A DNA stretch of 64,000 bases, taken from Cristatella mucedo (taxonomy: Eukaryota; Bryozoa; Phylactolaemata; Cristatellidae). A model generated the notes under the pieces. The model did no database searches. It was given only the letters and a program-made list of their open reading frames with translations, and was not told the origin of the DNA. The DNA lies in the NCBI GenBank assembly GCA_009760855.2, contig WPIO01000187.1:7501-71500 (forward strand), given 5' to 3'. Positions 1 to 12,061 of this stretch are shown in pieces. The translations under genes and the position numbers were made by a program. Positions within the stretch are counted from its first letter, which is position 1. Each line of letters opens with the position of its first letter.

Positions 1-1014
1 CCGCTTTGCAACAGAAGGTCAGTCGAACGGGAGAAAACAAAATATGTGAGGAAAATGGATCTCCAAGTTTTGACGACTTCGACCATCAATAAAACAAGTG
101 CGGCCAGTAAAGCGTAAGCAACAATTATCACCACAGCATATTTAAAATTTTAGAGGACCTCATGCATCAAATGTCTGCCTTGTATCCGAACCTGCTCCCT
201 GCCCACCTTGATATATTGAGGGCATTGTTGAGCTATCTGAGATTAAGCTCCCTTTATTTAGATTGGCTTTCGTCTATGGCATGTTCAGATATTGGCCACA
301 TAACTTGCCCTTTACCAGTGAAGTGCCTAGTAGAAGAGATTCAGATTCTCCGAGGTTAGAACACTATAAAACTGTATATTAGTTTCATCATTAGGTCGTT
401 GCTGATGTGAAATTTAGTGCAACAAATTTTCACCCGAAACCTATAAATAATTTCTACAGTGGTTTTCAGTCAAAAGCTTGACCAGTTTTTTGAAATTATA
501 TGCATGATAAGCCGTCAAGTATTAGTCGAGTTTACAGAATTTAGATGGTACGATGCTCCACTGTATTATGAAGCAAATTTCAAAGTCAAAAGCACGGGCC
601 GCCTAACAAGCTGCAAACCATGATGTACCTTGATTCTTACCAAGATTCAACAAGTTGGGATTGGGACATAAGTGGTGTTATTAATACGAGGCCCAGAACG
701 ATATTTTTTATTGAACATGTGTTGCTTACGACTACTTCCTGGTTAGCCCGTGGTTTTGCCGGATTTTTTTTTTTTTTTAAGTTTTCATGTGGAAACCCGT
801 CCAAACCTTCAGATAAGTAAAAAACTTCAGATCACAATTATAACGTGCTTGCCTTTTGGAAGGTACCCTGAGCACCTTTTTGGTTGTCGGGACCAATCTT
901 CTCAGTATTTTCGCGACTATTACTAAAAAGTCTCCAACGGCTAGTAGTCACCGTGAAAACATAGAGCTTTCGATAAAGGCATAATATAGTCCTCTTCATT
1001 TATCATAAAGCAGC
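1..1014. other. No recognisable feature
   Basis: AT-rich unique-looking sequence. Only short open frames are present and none resembles a known family. A 12-bp T run near 767 is the only low-complexity feature. Confidence 0.5.
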
Positions 1015-1025
1015 GGCCATGTGTA

Positions 1026-1070
1026 TTATATATATATATATAATATATATATATATATATGTATAATATG
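1026..1070. repeat. (TA)n microsatellite
   Basis: Imperfect alternating TA tract. Confidence 0.9.
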
Positions 1071-1533
1071 TGCATTGCTAATATTATGTGGAGCCGCTGT
1101 GCTGCCATGAAGTCATTCACTAGTCAGTGGTCGAGGGGAAAAAAAGACGATAGTTTAAGAATGCAAGCCGATAAACAGTGAAAACGGGACCGTATCAAAT
1201 ACGGACAAGAGAACAAGCAACCAACCATATCAGCAACCAGCAGTCCAATATACACTTAGTCCTAAGTGATCACCATTTTCTGAACAAGCCATTTCGCATA
1301 CTAATCTTAATGCTAGTGGCTACTCTTCACGATCACGCTCCGATCAGCTCTGATCAGCCCGACCATGTGTTGCGGGTGTGGCCTTGGCAGAGGCCTATTG
1401 GCCTAGGAGCAGCCAATCAGCAGTGGTCTGCATCTCCAAAAACAGCCGGTGTCTTGAGTAACCCAGTGATGCACTGTCAATGGGGTCAAGGTGAAATCTT
1501 CTGTCAAAATGGCTGTGAAGCGGATTCAGCCAA

Positions 1534-1735
1534 ATATATATAATGTGTATATATATATAATATATATAATGTAGATATATATAATATATACATATATATA
1601 TCCAATAATTATATATATATGTGTGTGTGTATTGTATATATATATATATACATATACATATAGACATATATACATGTATATATATATACATGTATAATAT
1701 ATATATACATATAAGCATTGATATATATATATAGG
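1534..1735. repeat. Cryptic (TA)n/(TG)n/(CATA)n simple-sequence region
   Basis: About 200 bp built almost only from TA, TG and CATA steps. Minus-strand frames rich in Tyr and Ile here are translations of the repeat and are not genes. Confidence 0.9.
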
Positions 1736-1984
1736 TTGTGTCGCCACCCTGAACAACGCCAAAATACGCTCCGACAAAGGCGTAAAGTAGTGGCACAGCA
1801 CCGCACAGCCACATCACTTCATTGCACATCCTAAGCAAAATCCAGGATCCTCATCGAGCACGCGACGAGAGCAAGCAAGAGTCACGTGATTTGTTGTGCC
1901 GACCGCATTATTAAGTATGCTCGCAGAGTTTCAAAGCAGCTTCTCCGACCTCAGAACATTAGTTCATAACCTTAGTAATAATCA

Positions 1985-2100
1985 TTATAAAATAACAACA
2001 CATTTATAGCACCCCTATAGAACTTATTCTCTTTCTAGGCACTTTGCGGGTGTTTTGAGGGACGCACGATCGAATGGTTGACGACGACATTGACATGTAA
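1985..2100 (-). mobile_element. L2-A LINE 3'-end fragment
   Basis: Reading the minus strand, this shows the L2-A 3' signature seen across the window: a gcacctagaaagag-like stretch, then a short arm, then a gcgcta-like end. The typical upstream gcatgctcgaatggtt block appears here as gcacgatcgaatggtt. It is a short, diverged, 5'-truncated copy. Confidence 0.6.
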
Positions 2101-2126
2101 ACAAGTATATAGTCCTCTCCACTATA

Positions 2127-2186
2127 TGCGCTCTCAGCCTCGTTCCTGCGCTCTCAGCCTCGTTCCTGTGCTCTCAGCCTCGTTCA
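2127..2186. repeat. 20-bp tandem repeat, three copies
   Basis: Three adjacent 20-bp units of the type tgcgctctcagcctcgttcc. The first two are identical and the third has two differences. Confidence 0.9.
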
Positions 2187-3300
2187 CCAATCCCAATGGC
2201 GGCCAGAAGCTCCGCGAACCGGTATAGGACGCCCTAGCGATTGATTCTATACGAACGCCCTTACGTTGCGAGCGCAGCGCGTGTAGCGGCGCTAGTTCCC
2301 TGCCGCCGACTCTCGCCGAATGGCGGCGAAGCCTTGATGCCTCGAAGTTCGGCGGGTAGATGAAGGTGAGGGTGAAGCACCTGAATACGCCACGCACGTA
2401 TCCCAACGATAGGGGCTCACGGTAGCAAACGAAGAGCGCCCTACCTTGATACAGCGAGTCCATGTTCGTGGCGAGGAGTCTATGCGACGACGGTAACGGC
2501 GACCTACAGGCGTCCACCATCCGCAATGGCGAGCGGCAACTCCTGTATGTAACATAATATAATATAATATTATACTATATAATACTATATTATAATATTA
2601 TATTCGGCGGCGGCCAGACCATCGTCGAAATGCTGACCGGGGCGAAACCTCGCGAGCACCGTGCTAGTCATCAAACGTCCACGAATTGTATTACTCGCAA
2701 TCGTGGACGTGTAAAGTAAAACTTTTGGAATTAAGTCAGAGAAATAAACTCCTGCGCTAGTTTAAAAGCAGAGCTGAACTCATGCTTGAATTTTTACCTT
2801 AATGCGTCAAGAAATGGCCGATGTTTGGAATTTGCAAATCACAAAGCAACCCTGTAATTGCAAGCTGGCTCCAAATCACAAGCACGTTTTTACATGTGTG
2901 TTTTTACGTACCTCAACCATGGTGCAAACATGTACCTCAATGTACCAAGGTTCAACAAGTGCGAACACTAATCGCATACGACGCAGAGGTCTGTAAATTT
3001 CTCGTTCGCGGATATGTTGCTTTCGCTGTACATCCGGGTTAGACATGGTTTGCTTAATTTTTCGAATGCCTTCTTTTTAAGCGGAAATCAAGAACTCGGG
3101 TCTCATTTATACAATGTCTTTATTTAAGGGCATCTTAAGCAATTGTTCTATTTTTGGACCATTCTTCTCAGCGCGTTCTCAACATTTACTATCTGCGAAA
3201 TCTTATGGTCATGGCGCGGTCGTCCTTGATCGCTTCCGCACTGCTTTATCGTCACAAGACCAGCTTCTATCGCGGCTGCCTCGCCAGCTTCTCGTTCTTC
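2187..3300. other. No recognisable gene
   Basis: Contains an AT palindrome-like stretch near 2550-2605, built of ataata and tatta steps. The open frames on both strands at 2134-2555 match no family I know. Confidence 0.4.
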
Positions 3301-3311
3301 GACACACCGAA

Positions 3312-3468
3312 TGTAATTACAAATATATCATTCATTTGTATAGCGCCCCAAGAGAACTAAATATCTATTCAGGCGCTTCACATGTGCCTCAGGGCTCGAG
3401 CCCACGACCTCAGCCAGACCTTAGTCGGGGCGAGCACCTTAACCGCTGGACTAACCCAGCTCGGCAAG
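3312..3468 (-). mobile_element. SINE-A (tRNA-derived), near full length
   Basis: On the minus strand it starts with a tRNA-like head: the A-box region has tccagcggttaaggtgctcg and the B-box region has gggctcgagccc. The 3' end (gcgcctgaatagatatttagttctcttggggcgctatacaaatgaat type) mimics the L2-A LINE 3' end. It matches the copy at 19291-19440 along its whole length. Confidence 0.75.
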
Positions 3469-3611
3469 CCAGCGTCGGATCGGCGTCCGATCTGTCTGCC
3501 ATTCGTCCGAGCTGTCTGTCACTGTGCCTTTGCAATAGGACTAGCTACTTCGCGTGAGTTGCTCTTCGTGCGAAGGACGTTCATTCCAGAGTCGCAATGC
3601 GTGAAGGTGAC

Positions 3612-4102
3612 GTAATGCATCACCGTCTGAAACTCTACAAAGCCACACAGACTATGCAGGTGTTATGCAGGAGAATTTTGTCTAGCGCACTCACAGCCTA
3701 AGCGGCTTTCTGTACGCTTTCGGTAGCCAAGAGACTTCACCGCACGAAACAAAGAGAAAGCGGGAAGCATAGCAAAGTCAGACGAGCAGTAGAGGTAGTG
3801 AGTAGCATGGAAGTAGCAGCTCAGGACCGCTGAAAAGGATGAGCCATAGTCGGCAACAGGAGGGCAGTTGTCGTTGCCTAAGAATTGTGGAAGCGAGTTC
3901 CACAGTCTAGGACCTGCAGAGCTAAAGCTTCTGTCGCCAACGGTCTTCAAGCAGAGGAATGGGAATGCTAATTTATTGTCCCTATAGGACCTGAGGGCAC
4001 GAGGAGGCTGAAACTAGTGCAGCGGTTCAGCTAGGGATGGAAGAGCCAAGCCATGGCGGGCCCTGTGTTTAGCGTAAGAACTTTGCTCTGTATCCTTTGG
4101 TC
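3612..4102 (-). mobile_element. L2-B LINE fragment, 3' end of ORF2 plus 3'UTR
   Basis: Minus-strand translation gives the conserved carboxy end of L2/CR1 ORF2, including LKTVGDRSFSSAGPRLWNSL, followed by ESRLGCECA and the 3'UTR ending in cattac. The 5' part is missing. The region 3951-4102 continues the same element in another frame, so the copy is frameshifted and dead. Confidence 0.8.
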
Positions 4103-4463
4103 AGCGTACTCGTAACATTTGGCATCAGGTGAGAGATCACTCCACAGGAAGTTTAGCAGACATCGTTTGCTAGTGAATATATTGGTAGCATCGTGCTTGA
4201 ATCATGCCCTTGAATCTTGCGATATAAGATGCATTATGCACATACTAATCGTGGAGCTCATTGTACTCAAATTGAAGAAACTTCTCGCGGCGCTAAATTT
4301 TGGTATGCGAAGGAAAACAGGGCTCAAATCGCTAGAGCTTCTCAATTTTTTTCAAATTGCTAAACTTGGGATGCAGTGCATTAATCAAGTTTAGCAAAAT
4401 TATTCAGCAGGCCACTCTACCCCTGAAGGTACATAGCACAGGTGTACAGTTGTCGCACACGAA

Positions 4464-4645
4464 AAATACTAGCTGGTTTAACAGTCTCTCTTTGTATAGC
4501 GACAGAAGACAGCCTTCACGGCTATCACCGCCACTTGCGATGGATGCAAAGGATTGCCGCCCACCGCAGGACTCGAACCCGCGACCTCGGGCCCGAGGTT
4601 ATGAAAAGCAACCACCTTACCTAGTGTGTCATCACGGTTCACCAA
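4464..4645 (-). mobile_element. SINE-B (tRNA-derived)
   Basis: On the minus strand: gtgatgacacactaggtaag at the A-box position, then gaggtcgcgggttcgagtcc at the B-box position. A body with agcggtggtgataacc-type sequence follows, and the end reads ctgtttaaaccagct. Homologous copies lie at 21415-21593, 42027-42203 and 53770-53935. Confidence 0.7.
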
Positions 4646-6105
4646 AGGATTTACATAAAAAGCAAAGCAGTGGTTGCAGCTTTCAAGCGTCGGCGAAGGT
4701 GTTTACTAGTAAAGATAGATATGTTGCACTCATTGTACGGAGATTGTTTGATGTTTGGAGCGAAAGGTTTTAATGTCTTAATAAAATCCACGGCCACGGC
4801 GAGCCAGCAGTCTGCTGAGAGTAATAACGCTGAGACTACACATGTGCAGCTGGTGAATGGATGTGCTAGAAATGTGCTTCAAGAATGAACCTGGTGACAC
4901 GAACTTGAAGGATCTTAAAAAGCTACTCAAGGGCAACCAATTCAGCACAGGTGCCGTCCACGTGTGAAGCTCCGGGTGTGGCGAAAATGGCGGCGGCGGC
5001 GAAAATGGCGACGAAAATTTCCGCCAGCTGCAGTGCTCGTTGGAAGTGAGAGGTCACGAAATATAGACTATACAGTGCATGGAACCGGCTGGCGGAAACT
5101 TTCGCATATCCGCTATCTAAGCCTTTCCGGCGGCGTCGTAAGCCGACACCGTTCTTTACTGCCATCTTAAGCCACTGAGGAGCGAGCCGCTGACTTTGGT
5201 GGCTCGTTTCGACACTGCAACGGACTACTGCTCCGACAACGGCAAACTATGTTTTAGGTGGTCAGCCCTATAAGTCGTTATAAGGCCAAGGCCACGGCCA
5301 CGGCAAACCGGCAGGCTAGGCGGTCGTCGCCGTAGCGTTGCTGCCAGCCGGCTTTCGTTAGCTGCCCGATGAAGACCCGTGCTTCGACAATCGCTTGTGC
5401 AACGATGCACCGATGTGACGGTGCGCCGTGTGTCGATGCTCTACCACGCCAGCACAGAGCTGATTGTACAAGGTTTTTAAAGCTCCGATAACTGCCCTTC
5501 AAGTTTTTGCCGATTTGGTTAACCTCTTACTGATTGCTGATTGCGTTGTTTGAGAGGCTATTTTTCGTGTTTTTTGCTAACGTAGCGGGCTCGCAGACAC
5601 CACTACACCACAACCACTACTCTACCGATCAACACTGGCACACTCAAGTGAGGGAGTCGATGACGCTAGGCTTTGGGGCGTGGCGACTCAAGAAGCACCA
5701 GCAGCAGTAATGTAAGCACTAGCCGCCGGAGGACAGTCCGCCCTGGGGTTGCAAGGGGCTGCAGCGATTTAGCTGAAAGTACGCATAGCTTCCCCCCTGA
5801 CTGCATGCCTGTGCAGACGGCTGCTGGCTGCCAGCAGCCGTCTGACCGGCTGGCTTCACCGGGCTGACAGCCGCCCTATTTTTTGCCCGTGCGTGAAGAG
5901 CACTCGGGAGCGTGGCCGGTGCTCCGACGGAGATACTCAAGAAATGCTAAGGCTTGGTGCGATCACAACCAAGGCCCCAACCCCAGCTCGAGCGCCCGGC
6001 AATCGTGCACTCGAGGATGCCGGGAGCTGAGCTGGCTGAGACGCTCGAAGTCGCAGGCGGATCTAGACTGCCTCTGCTACCTCCGTGCGGTCGATCTATG
6101 ACCCC
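4646..6105. other. No recognisable gene
   Basis: Moderately GC-rich sequence with short overlapping frames on both strands. None has a motif I recognise. Confidence 0.4.
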
Positions 6106-6109
6106 GCTC

Positions 6110-6168
<59 letters not shown>

Positions 6169-6256
6169 TCTGTGTTAATATATATATACATATATATATG
6201 ATAATATACGTATATATATATATACGCTAATATATATATATATATATATATATATT
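6110..6256. repeat. (TA)n-(TG)n-(TA)n compound microsatellite
   Basis: Alternating TA, then about 20 TG units at 6132-6174, then further TA-rich sequence. Confidence 0.95.
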
Positions 6257-6289
6257 ACCTGGTTTATTAAAATGTGAATATAGGTACCC

Positions 6290-6560
6290 TGTGTATGTAC
6301 ATTAACCGGGGCCGCGGGTGCTACCCGCCACTCCCGGTCCAGGAACAGAGACCACACGGCTTCCGAACCGGAAACGGCCCCGAGACGAAATGGCTTCCGC
6401 GATGCCGCCCTTTCTTCGCGTGCAATACCGAGGTCGGCCATGCAGGCTTCATTCATAATTGGGCCACCAGCTGCCGAGGGCGAGGACCACAAAGAGATTG
6501 GCCTCTGCCGTCCGGTAACCCTCGGTCAGGGAAGACCGGGGCTACTGCCCTGCACTTTTC
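6290..6560 (+). mobile_element. GC-rich interspersed repeat, family G, copy 1
   Basis: Shares ordered blocks with 12062-12330 in the same orientation: a cgagacg...gccgcc block, cgag-tcggccatgcaggct, the exact ggccaccagctgccgag, and ggtcagg-aagaccggg. It has no recognised coding capacity and could be a SINE or MITE. Both copies abut TA/TG-type microsatellites. Confidence 0.55.
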
Positions 6561-7401
6561 AATCTTTCCGGGCAGCCACCACCGAGAGAATCCTCGCTGC
6601 CATCAGACTTTCTCAAGCCGGACCCCCCCCCCCCGGCGAGCGGGAAGGTGCCACTTGCATAGAGGCAGGAGCCTGCGGTGGCTGGTAGAGCTCCGGTTAG
6701 GCGGCCCAGAGCCAGGTAGTATTGGGCGGCGATTGCAGAAACCGCAGCATCTGCCGGCTCGTGGCTGAGTGGAAAACGGCCTCGGTGCGGCATAGACACC
6801 AACTGGCGGCTACTCCCCGGAGCTGTACCCGACTCCTGGCAGTCCTATGTACGCATATTAGTAGGGCACAGACCTGCCTCGCGGAGGTAACAGAAGAAAT
6901 TTGGATATATAAATAACATTTTACCGTTTATAATCCCTAAATGTATAAGTCCCCAATTGTTTAACAAATCTTTTGGAGAAACAAGTATCTTTATTCAATA
7001 ACTAAATTAACTGAACAATATTAACACTCACAATAATCACACGTGTCACTATCACTATCCTCTGCATCAGGAATGGTGATGCCCTCTGCATCTTCCTCAT
7101 TCAATTCACAGGTTTGAAATTGTGTGAAGACTTCCGCTATCATAATTGCCGTCGTCAGTCTCGTCATAGACTGCGTCCTCTTGCATTCCGTCCATTTTAA
7201 ATCCATGTGTGCATTTAAAATGCACGGATGCATTGTAAATGCATTCATTACCGGATATGCTTTCAAAGCAGGTACATTGTTCATCGCAATATTAAGGCAA
7301 AAAGTAACCTCCCATATATAAGCCCCTTCTCCATTATGCGAAGCCAAATTTTGGAAAAATTGGGGAATTATACACGGTAAAATAGGTTATATACACGTGT
7401 T

Positions 7402-7671
7402 TATGTATCTCCGTCTGTAACTCCACAAAGTAATAAAGACCATGTGGGTATTACGCCGGTGAGTTGTGTATAGCACACTCACAGCCTAAGCGGCTTTCGG
7501 CACGCATTATGTAGCCAACAGACTTCGTCTGACACAACAAAGAGAAAGTGGGTAGTATCGCAGAGTCAGGACAGCAGTTGAGGTGGTGAGTTGCATGGAA
7601 GTAGCAGCTCAGGACCGCTGAAAAGGATAAGCCATAGTCGGTAGCAGGAGAGTAAGCTGTCGTTGCGTAAG
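7402..7671 (-). mobile_element. L2-B LINE 3' fragment
   Basis: On the minus strand it shows the same 3' coding end and 3'UTR as 3612-3960: the agccgcttaggctgtgagtg block and the ctttgtggagttacagacgg end. It is 5'-truncated just upstream of the final coding block. Confidence 0.8.
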
Positions 7672-8084
7672 AAATATATATGACATATACATATCCTTAG
7701 AAGAGTATTCAGCTTGCCGGCCACACCGCTGGAGCGGATTCACATCTTTCCGCTACGTCTCCGAATGAAGCCGCCACGCCTAGCGCTACTCTGTGGGCGC
7801 CGTGATCAAACCTTCCTTGGGGGTAGACGCTGCTGCTGCTGCAGCAGCAGACCCGCGCGAACTCTCCCGCGGTTTCACGGCTTTCCATCGTCGCCTTCTC
7901 GAGACAACAAGACGAGCGTCGAGCGTGTCTGTCTATGCACCACGCCTCCTCCACCTCCCAGCTTTAGCGTTCAGCTCGTGCTTCGCGCTTCCGGTTCGAG
8001 CCGGTTCGAATCCTGCCACTCGCAGCGCTTATAAAAAAATGGCTGGCTGATTTAGCGGCCTCGCGTGCATAGCTGCCGAAGAGC
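7672..8084. other. No recognisable gene
   Basis: Has a short (CTG)n/(CAG)n run near 7830-7850. No supported gene was seen. Confidence 0.4.
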
Positions 8085-8190
8085 CTTGACGGCCACTGCG
8101 TGCAACACGTCGCGCTGCACGACTTGAACCCACGACCCGAGTCACGAAGAGCGAGCGCCAGATGACCTTCACTTGCTCCGTCCGCGCGAC
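8085..8190 (-). mobile_element. Possible tRNA-like SINE head fragment
   Basis: On the minus strand there is a B-box-like gtcgtgggttcaagtc preceded by a degenerate A-box-like stretch, similar to the SINE-B head. No SINE body follows clearly. Confidence 0.35.
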
Positions 8191-8784
8191 TTGCCCTCCC
8201 TGCTCAGAAGACAGCAGAAATGGCGCACAATATAGCGAATCCGTTTGCTACGTTTCCTGTCCAGCGATATTTACCAAGCTCTCACGGGCAGGCGAGGTGC
8301 TGAGCAAACGTTTTAGTGTTACTTTTTTTTAATTGCTCCCGTGTTATAATTATCTCTATTAGTTATATTTTTTATTTTCTATTCATTTTTTATCTTTCAT
8401 CTTCAATTTGCTTGCGCATTAATTAAGTTTCAGGTTTTGCAAATCGTACGCAATTCTGAAGTGGGCGTTAAGCAAGCGGAGTTTAGCGAATACTGCGTTA
8501 AGTCATCTCTGCCGTCGTACAAACGAAGTCACTAAATAAGCTCGGCGATTACTGGACGTGCTCGGCGAGCGCGATAGCGCGCCGCCGTCGAGCTGCCGCT
8601 GCCGCCGCTCGTTGAGAGCCCGGTGCTGGTGCTGGCACTTGACCGCAGCCGATTGTTAGCTTTCGCTTGCGTGGCGCGAAAGGTCAGTCGCGCCGCCGCC
8701 ACCGCCTGTAACGTTTCGGCGCCAGGGCGGAGCTGCGCCGCGGCCGATTCTCTCTGTCTCTGCCTCTCTCTCTCTCTCTCTCCT

Positions 8785-9180
8785 GTCTCCCGTCTCCCGT
8801 CTCCCGTCTCCCGTCTCCCGTCTCCCGTCTCCCGTCTCCCGTCTCCCGTCTCCCGTCTCCCGTCTCCCCGTCTCCCGTCTCCCGTCTCCCGTCTCCCGTC
8901 TCCCGTCTCCCGTCTCCCGTCTCCCGTCTCCCGTCTCCCGTCTCCCGTCTCCCGTCTCCCGTCTCCCGTCTCCCGTCCCGTCTCCCGTCCCTCCCGTCTC
9001 CCGTCTCCCGTCCGTCCGTCCTCCCGTCTCCCGTCTCCCGTCTCCCGTCTCCCGTCTCCCGTCTCCCGTCTCCCGTCTCCCGTCTCCCGTCTCCCGTCTC
9101 CCGTCTCCCGTCTCCCGTCTCCCGTCTCCCGTCTCCCGTCTCCCGTCTCCCGTCTCCGTCTCCCGTCTCCGTCTCCCGTC
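8785..9180. repeat. Heptamer satellite (GTCTCCC)n / (GGGAGAC)n
   Basis: Roughly fifty tandem copies of GTCTCCC, with a few shortened units near 8868, 8976-9020 and beyond 9150. The minus strand is (GGGAGAC)n, with regularly spaced G triplets. A 7-base unit without stops leaves long frames open on both strands; these are not genes. Confidence 0.97.
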
Positions 9181-9262
9181 TCCGTCTCCGTCTCCGTCTC
9201 CGTCTCCGTCTCCGTCTCTCTCTCCGTCTCTCTCTCCGTCTCTCTCTCCGTCTCTCTCTCCG

Positions 9263-9352
<90 letters not shown>
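9181..9352. repeat. Hexamer GTCTCC to (CT)n transition tract
   Basis: Continues the heptamer array as GTCTCC hexamers to about 9214, then gtctctctctcc units, then almost pure (CT)n to 9352. The gradual change of unit suggests one origin by slippage. Confidence 0.95.
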
Positions 9353-9354
<2 letters not shown>

Positions 9355-9599
9355 GAAACGCCGAACGGCGAACGCCGAACGGCGAACGCCGAACGCCGCG
9401 CGATGCTGAGCAGGTGCACTACTAAACGCGGTCGTGAGCAATATTCGATCGGTTACTCGAGCTCCGGGCAGCAAACTCATTATTCGTGAGAGCCGTCGTT
9501 GACTGAGTCCTTTACGATCAGCAGCGGCAATTATTTGCGATTCGAAGAGCCGGCCGCCGACCGGCTGAGAGCGCCCGATCGCAGCGCCGCTGGCTGCAT

Positions 9600-9646
9600 C
9601 CGCCCCCGCAGCCGCCGCAGCCGCCGCCGCAGCCGCCGCCGCCGCA

Positions 9647-9677
<31 letters not shown>

Positions 9678-9680
9678 ACG
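9600..9680. repeat. (CCG/CAG)n trinucleotide tract
   Basis: Imperfect GC-rich trinucleotide repeat made of ccg and cag units. Confidence 0.85.
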
Positions 9681-10555
9681 CTCACCGGATACCTTCCGCT
9701 CCGCAGCTGTCGTCGCGCCGTAATGCGTCACAGCCGCAGCTCGCCCGGCGCCTCGAGCCGCATAGGATTGGCCGCTTGCCAGCGAGCGGGTGGATTGGGG
9801 CGACGCCGAAGGGAAAGTAATCCCACCCGAGCGAAATTCCCCGACTCTCGCAATCCGCTCTGGAATTTACAGACTCGCGTTCCCTTCGATCGCCGCCGGC
9901 TCGCTGGCTCGCTGGCTCACTTTTGAGCCGTCGCCAGCAGATAGCACTTATAGACGCTGCTGGGAGCTCTGCTCCCGTCGCCTACCTGCCGACGGTGGAC
10001 GTGGCAGCTCGCCTGCGTTTCTCGCACACCACCGGCTGCTGCTGCTGCTGCTGCCACCACCGCGCTCGTCATTCCATTCAAACCGAGAGGCCGGCGAATG
10101 GCTATCATGCCTTGGCTTTCACGGCCCCCCCCCCCCCCCTGCTGAAGCGGGTCGGCAGGGCAGGCCATTCGCTGCACGGCGCCACTTTGCATGCTGGCTG
10201 GAGGCGGGGGCGGGGGCCCTTGGAGAGCAAGCCGCCCGGCGCAGCGAATGCGCCTAGGCGTCGACACTGACCTTCGATCACTGGATGACCTTCGATGACC
10301 TTCGATCGCGATTCGACACTGACCTTCGATAAGCTACGACGAGCGCGAGCGCTGCACGTCTTCGTCGGCGAGGAGCCGCTGTTCGGGCAGAATTCGTAGA
10401 TCCACTGCCGTGCATAGCTAGCATAACGAATATGTCATTGGCCCTCGGTTCATGTCCCTGTAATTTTCAAAGACGCTGTAATCAGGCCACTAGCTAAGAA
10501 GCGACACACTAGAGCAAGAGAACTTGAGTGACTTCTGATTAGTCTTCCTTGCGCC
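9681..10555. other. No recognisable gene
   Basis: GC-rich to about 10380 with small C runs and a (CTG)n run at about 10040. Short tandem copies of gaccttcgat occur at 10270-10330. Overlapping frames show no family match. Confidence 0.4.
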
Positions 10556-10559
10556 GCTC

Positions 10560-11238
10560 CTACCAAAAGCGTTGGAACTAAATGTGGCCAACCAGCTGAA
10601 CTCTTACATTGACAAATTAGGCCTAGAAAATAAGTTCCAGCCTGGTTTTAGAGACAATCACTCCACAGAGTCGTCAGCATTGCTTTGGGTTTATAACGAC
10701 CTTCTTAGTAATGCAGACATGGGTAGAGTCTCTTTGCTTGCTTTGCTCGATCTTTTGCCAGCGTTCGATGCCATTGATCGGCAGGTCCTTCTCAAACGCC
10801 TCTCATCTCGCCCTAGGCATCACTGGCACAGCACTACGATGGTTTAGGTCCTTAGAATAGTGGGAGACTCCAGAGCATTGAGGTGAGCGGACAAATATCA
10901 TCCGGAGAACTGCTGAAGTATGGCTTCCATCGCGAAGCATCGGTGCTTGGTCCGCTTTACAATTTATACTCTGCCTCCTCCGGAGCCGATGAGATCGCCA
11001 TGCACAATCAAGGTTTTTACGTCTATGCAGACGACACTCAGCTGAACCTTTTCTTTAATCCTTCTCAGCCCTCTCGCACTTCAAATTCTCTCTACTCCCT
11101 CGCTACATGTACTGCGGCAGCAAACTTTCTCCAATTGAATGACAATAAATCCAACTCACTCGACATTGGCAAACCAAGTGAAACTAAGAAATTGGCAAGC
11201 CTAATGTTCTAAACCAATTCTGCTAGCATATCTCGTGT
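10560..11238 (+). mobile_element. L2-A LINE, reverse transcriptase segment (outer copy, part 1)
   Basis: Translation shows the RT core of an L2-clade LINE: GRVSLLALLDLLPAFDAIDR (usual form DLSEAFDTIDH), then the catalytic box FYVYADDTQLNL. Several frameshifts break the frame, for example near 10845. The copy is interrupted by another L2-A at 11239 and appears to continue at 11647, where ctaggtgtccagttcc follows on from the same consensus position. Confidence 0.8.
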
Positions 11239-11646
11239 TGCATCTGCGCGAACCTCAAATCCTTTGGAGACCGTGCATTTAGTTCATATGCTCCCAAAGC
11301 CTGGAACTTCCTCCCGACCTGCGTCAGAACATCTCCTGACCTGACCACATTTAAAAGGAACTTAAAAGCAGACCTACTTAGGACAGCATTTAGTGGGTCC
11401 CTGTGATTTGTCCTTCATGTGCTTATGCGTGCTGACACTGTGCATGCTGCCACTAACCACATTTGCATGCTGACCCTGTGCATGTCATCCCTAACCATAT
11501 TATTCATTTTGTTTGTCTTTCGAGCATGATTTTACTTACCATTCAATCGCATTTCCCTTTGTAGCAAATGTAAAGCGCCTAGAAAGAGATTAAGTTCTCT
11601 GAGGGCGCTTTATCAAGTGCATTACAATTATTATTATTATTATTAT
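11239..11646 (+). mobile_element. L2-A LINE, 5'-truncated inner copy
   Basis: Begins within the final ORF2 segment (the consensus FGDRAF...APKAWN region, here frame-damaged). It runs through the full L2-A 3'UTR, ends with gcgcctagaaagagattaag and ggcgctttatcaagtgcatt, and finishes in (ATT)n. It separates two parts of an older L2-A copy. Confidence 0.7.
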
Positions 11647-11872
11647 CTAGGTGTCCAGTTCCATGGCAACCTTTCACTAGACGACCACATCAGCTCTACA
11701 GTCAAAGCTGCCTCCTTTCAGCTACGTGATTTGGTAAAAATCGGGCTCGGTTAGACAAGGACACTACATCCTAACTGGTCCATGCATGTTTGACATCTCG
11801 TCTTCACTTTATAACTCACTGCTTGCTGGCCTATTGACCTGTGCAATCAGGCACTTACAGTTGATACAAAAT
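11647..11872 (+). mobile_element. L2-A LINE (outer copy, part 2)
   Basis: Continues the RT of 10560-11238 (LDDHISSTVK-type region: actagacgaccacatcagct). It breaks off at gatacaaaatt, matching the consensus gtgcaaaact, where a SINE-A insertion begins. Confidence 0.7.
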
Positions 11873-12035
11873 TGCCACGCTGGTTAGGTTCAGCGGTTAA
11901 GGTCACCCTGACCAAGGTCAATGTGAATTTATTTGATCGCCGAGGTCGTGGGCTCGAGCCCCAGGGCAAACGCGAAGCGCATGAATAGAGACTATGTTCC
12001 CTTAGACCGCTATAAAAATGAATTTTATATATAGT
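11873..12035 (+). mobile_element. SINE-A inserted in L2-A
   Basis: tRNA-like head with tcagcggttaaggtc and the exact B-box stretch gtcgtgggctcgagcccc. The 3' part gcgcatgaatagagactatg and cgctataaaaatgaatttta is a degenerate L2-A-like tail. The middle of the head carries an insertion relative to 19291-19440. Confidence 0.7.
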
Positions 12036-12061
12036 AAGATTGATTAAAACATTTAACATGC

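Noticed and set aside
8623-9489. Open frames of 274-288 codons on both strands
   Set aside because: They run through a stop-free heptamer and CT repeat. Ser-Arg-Leu-Pro or Arg-Glu repeats mirror the DNA repeat and have no conserved flanks.
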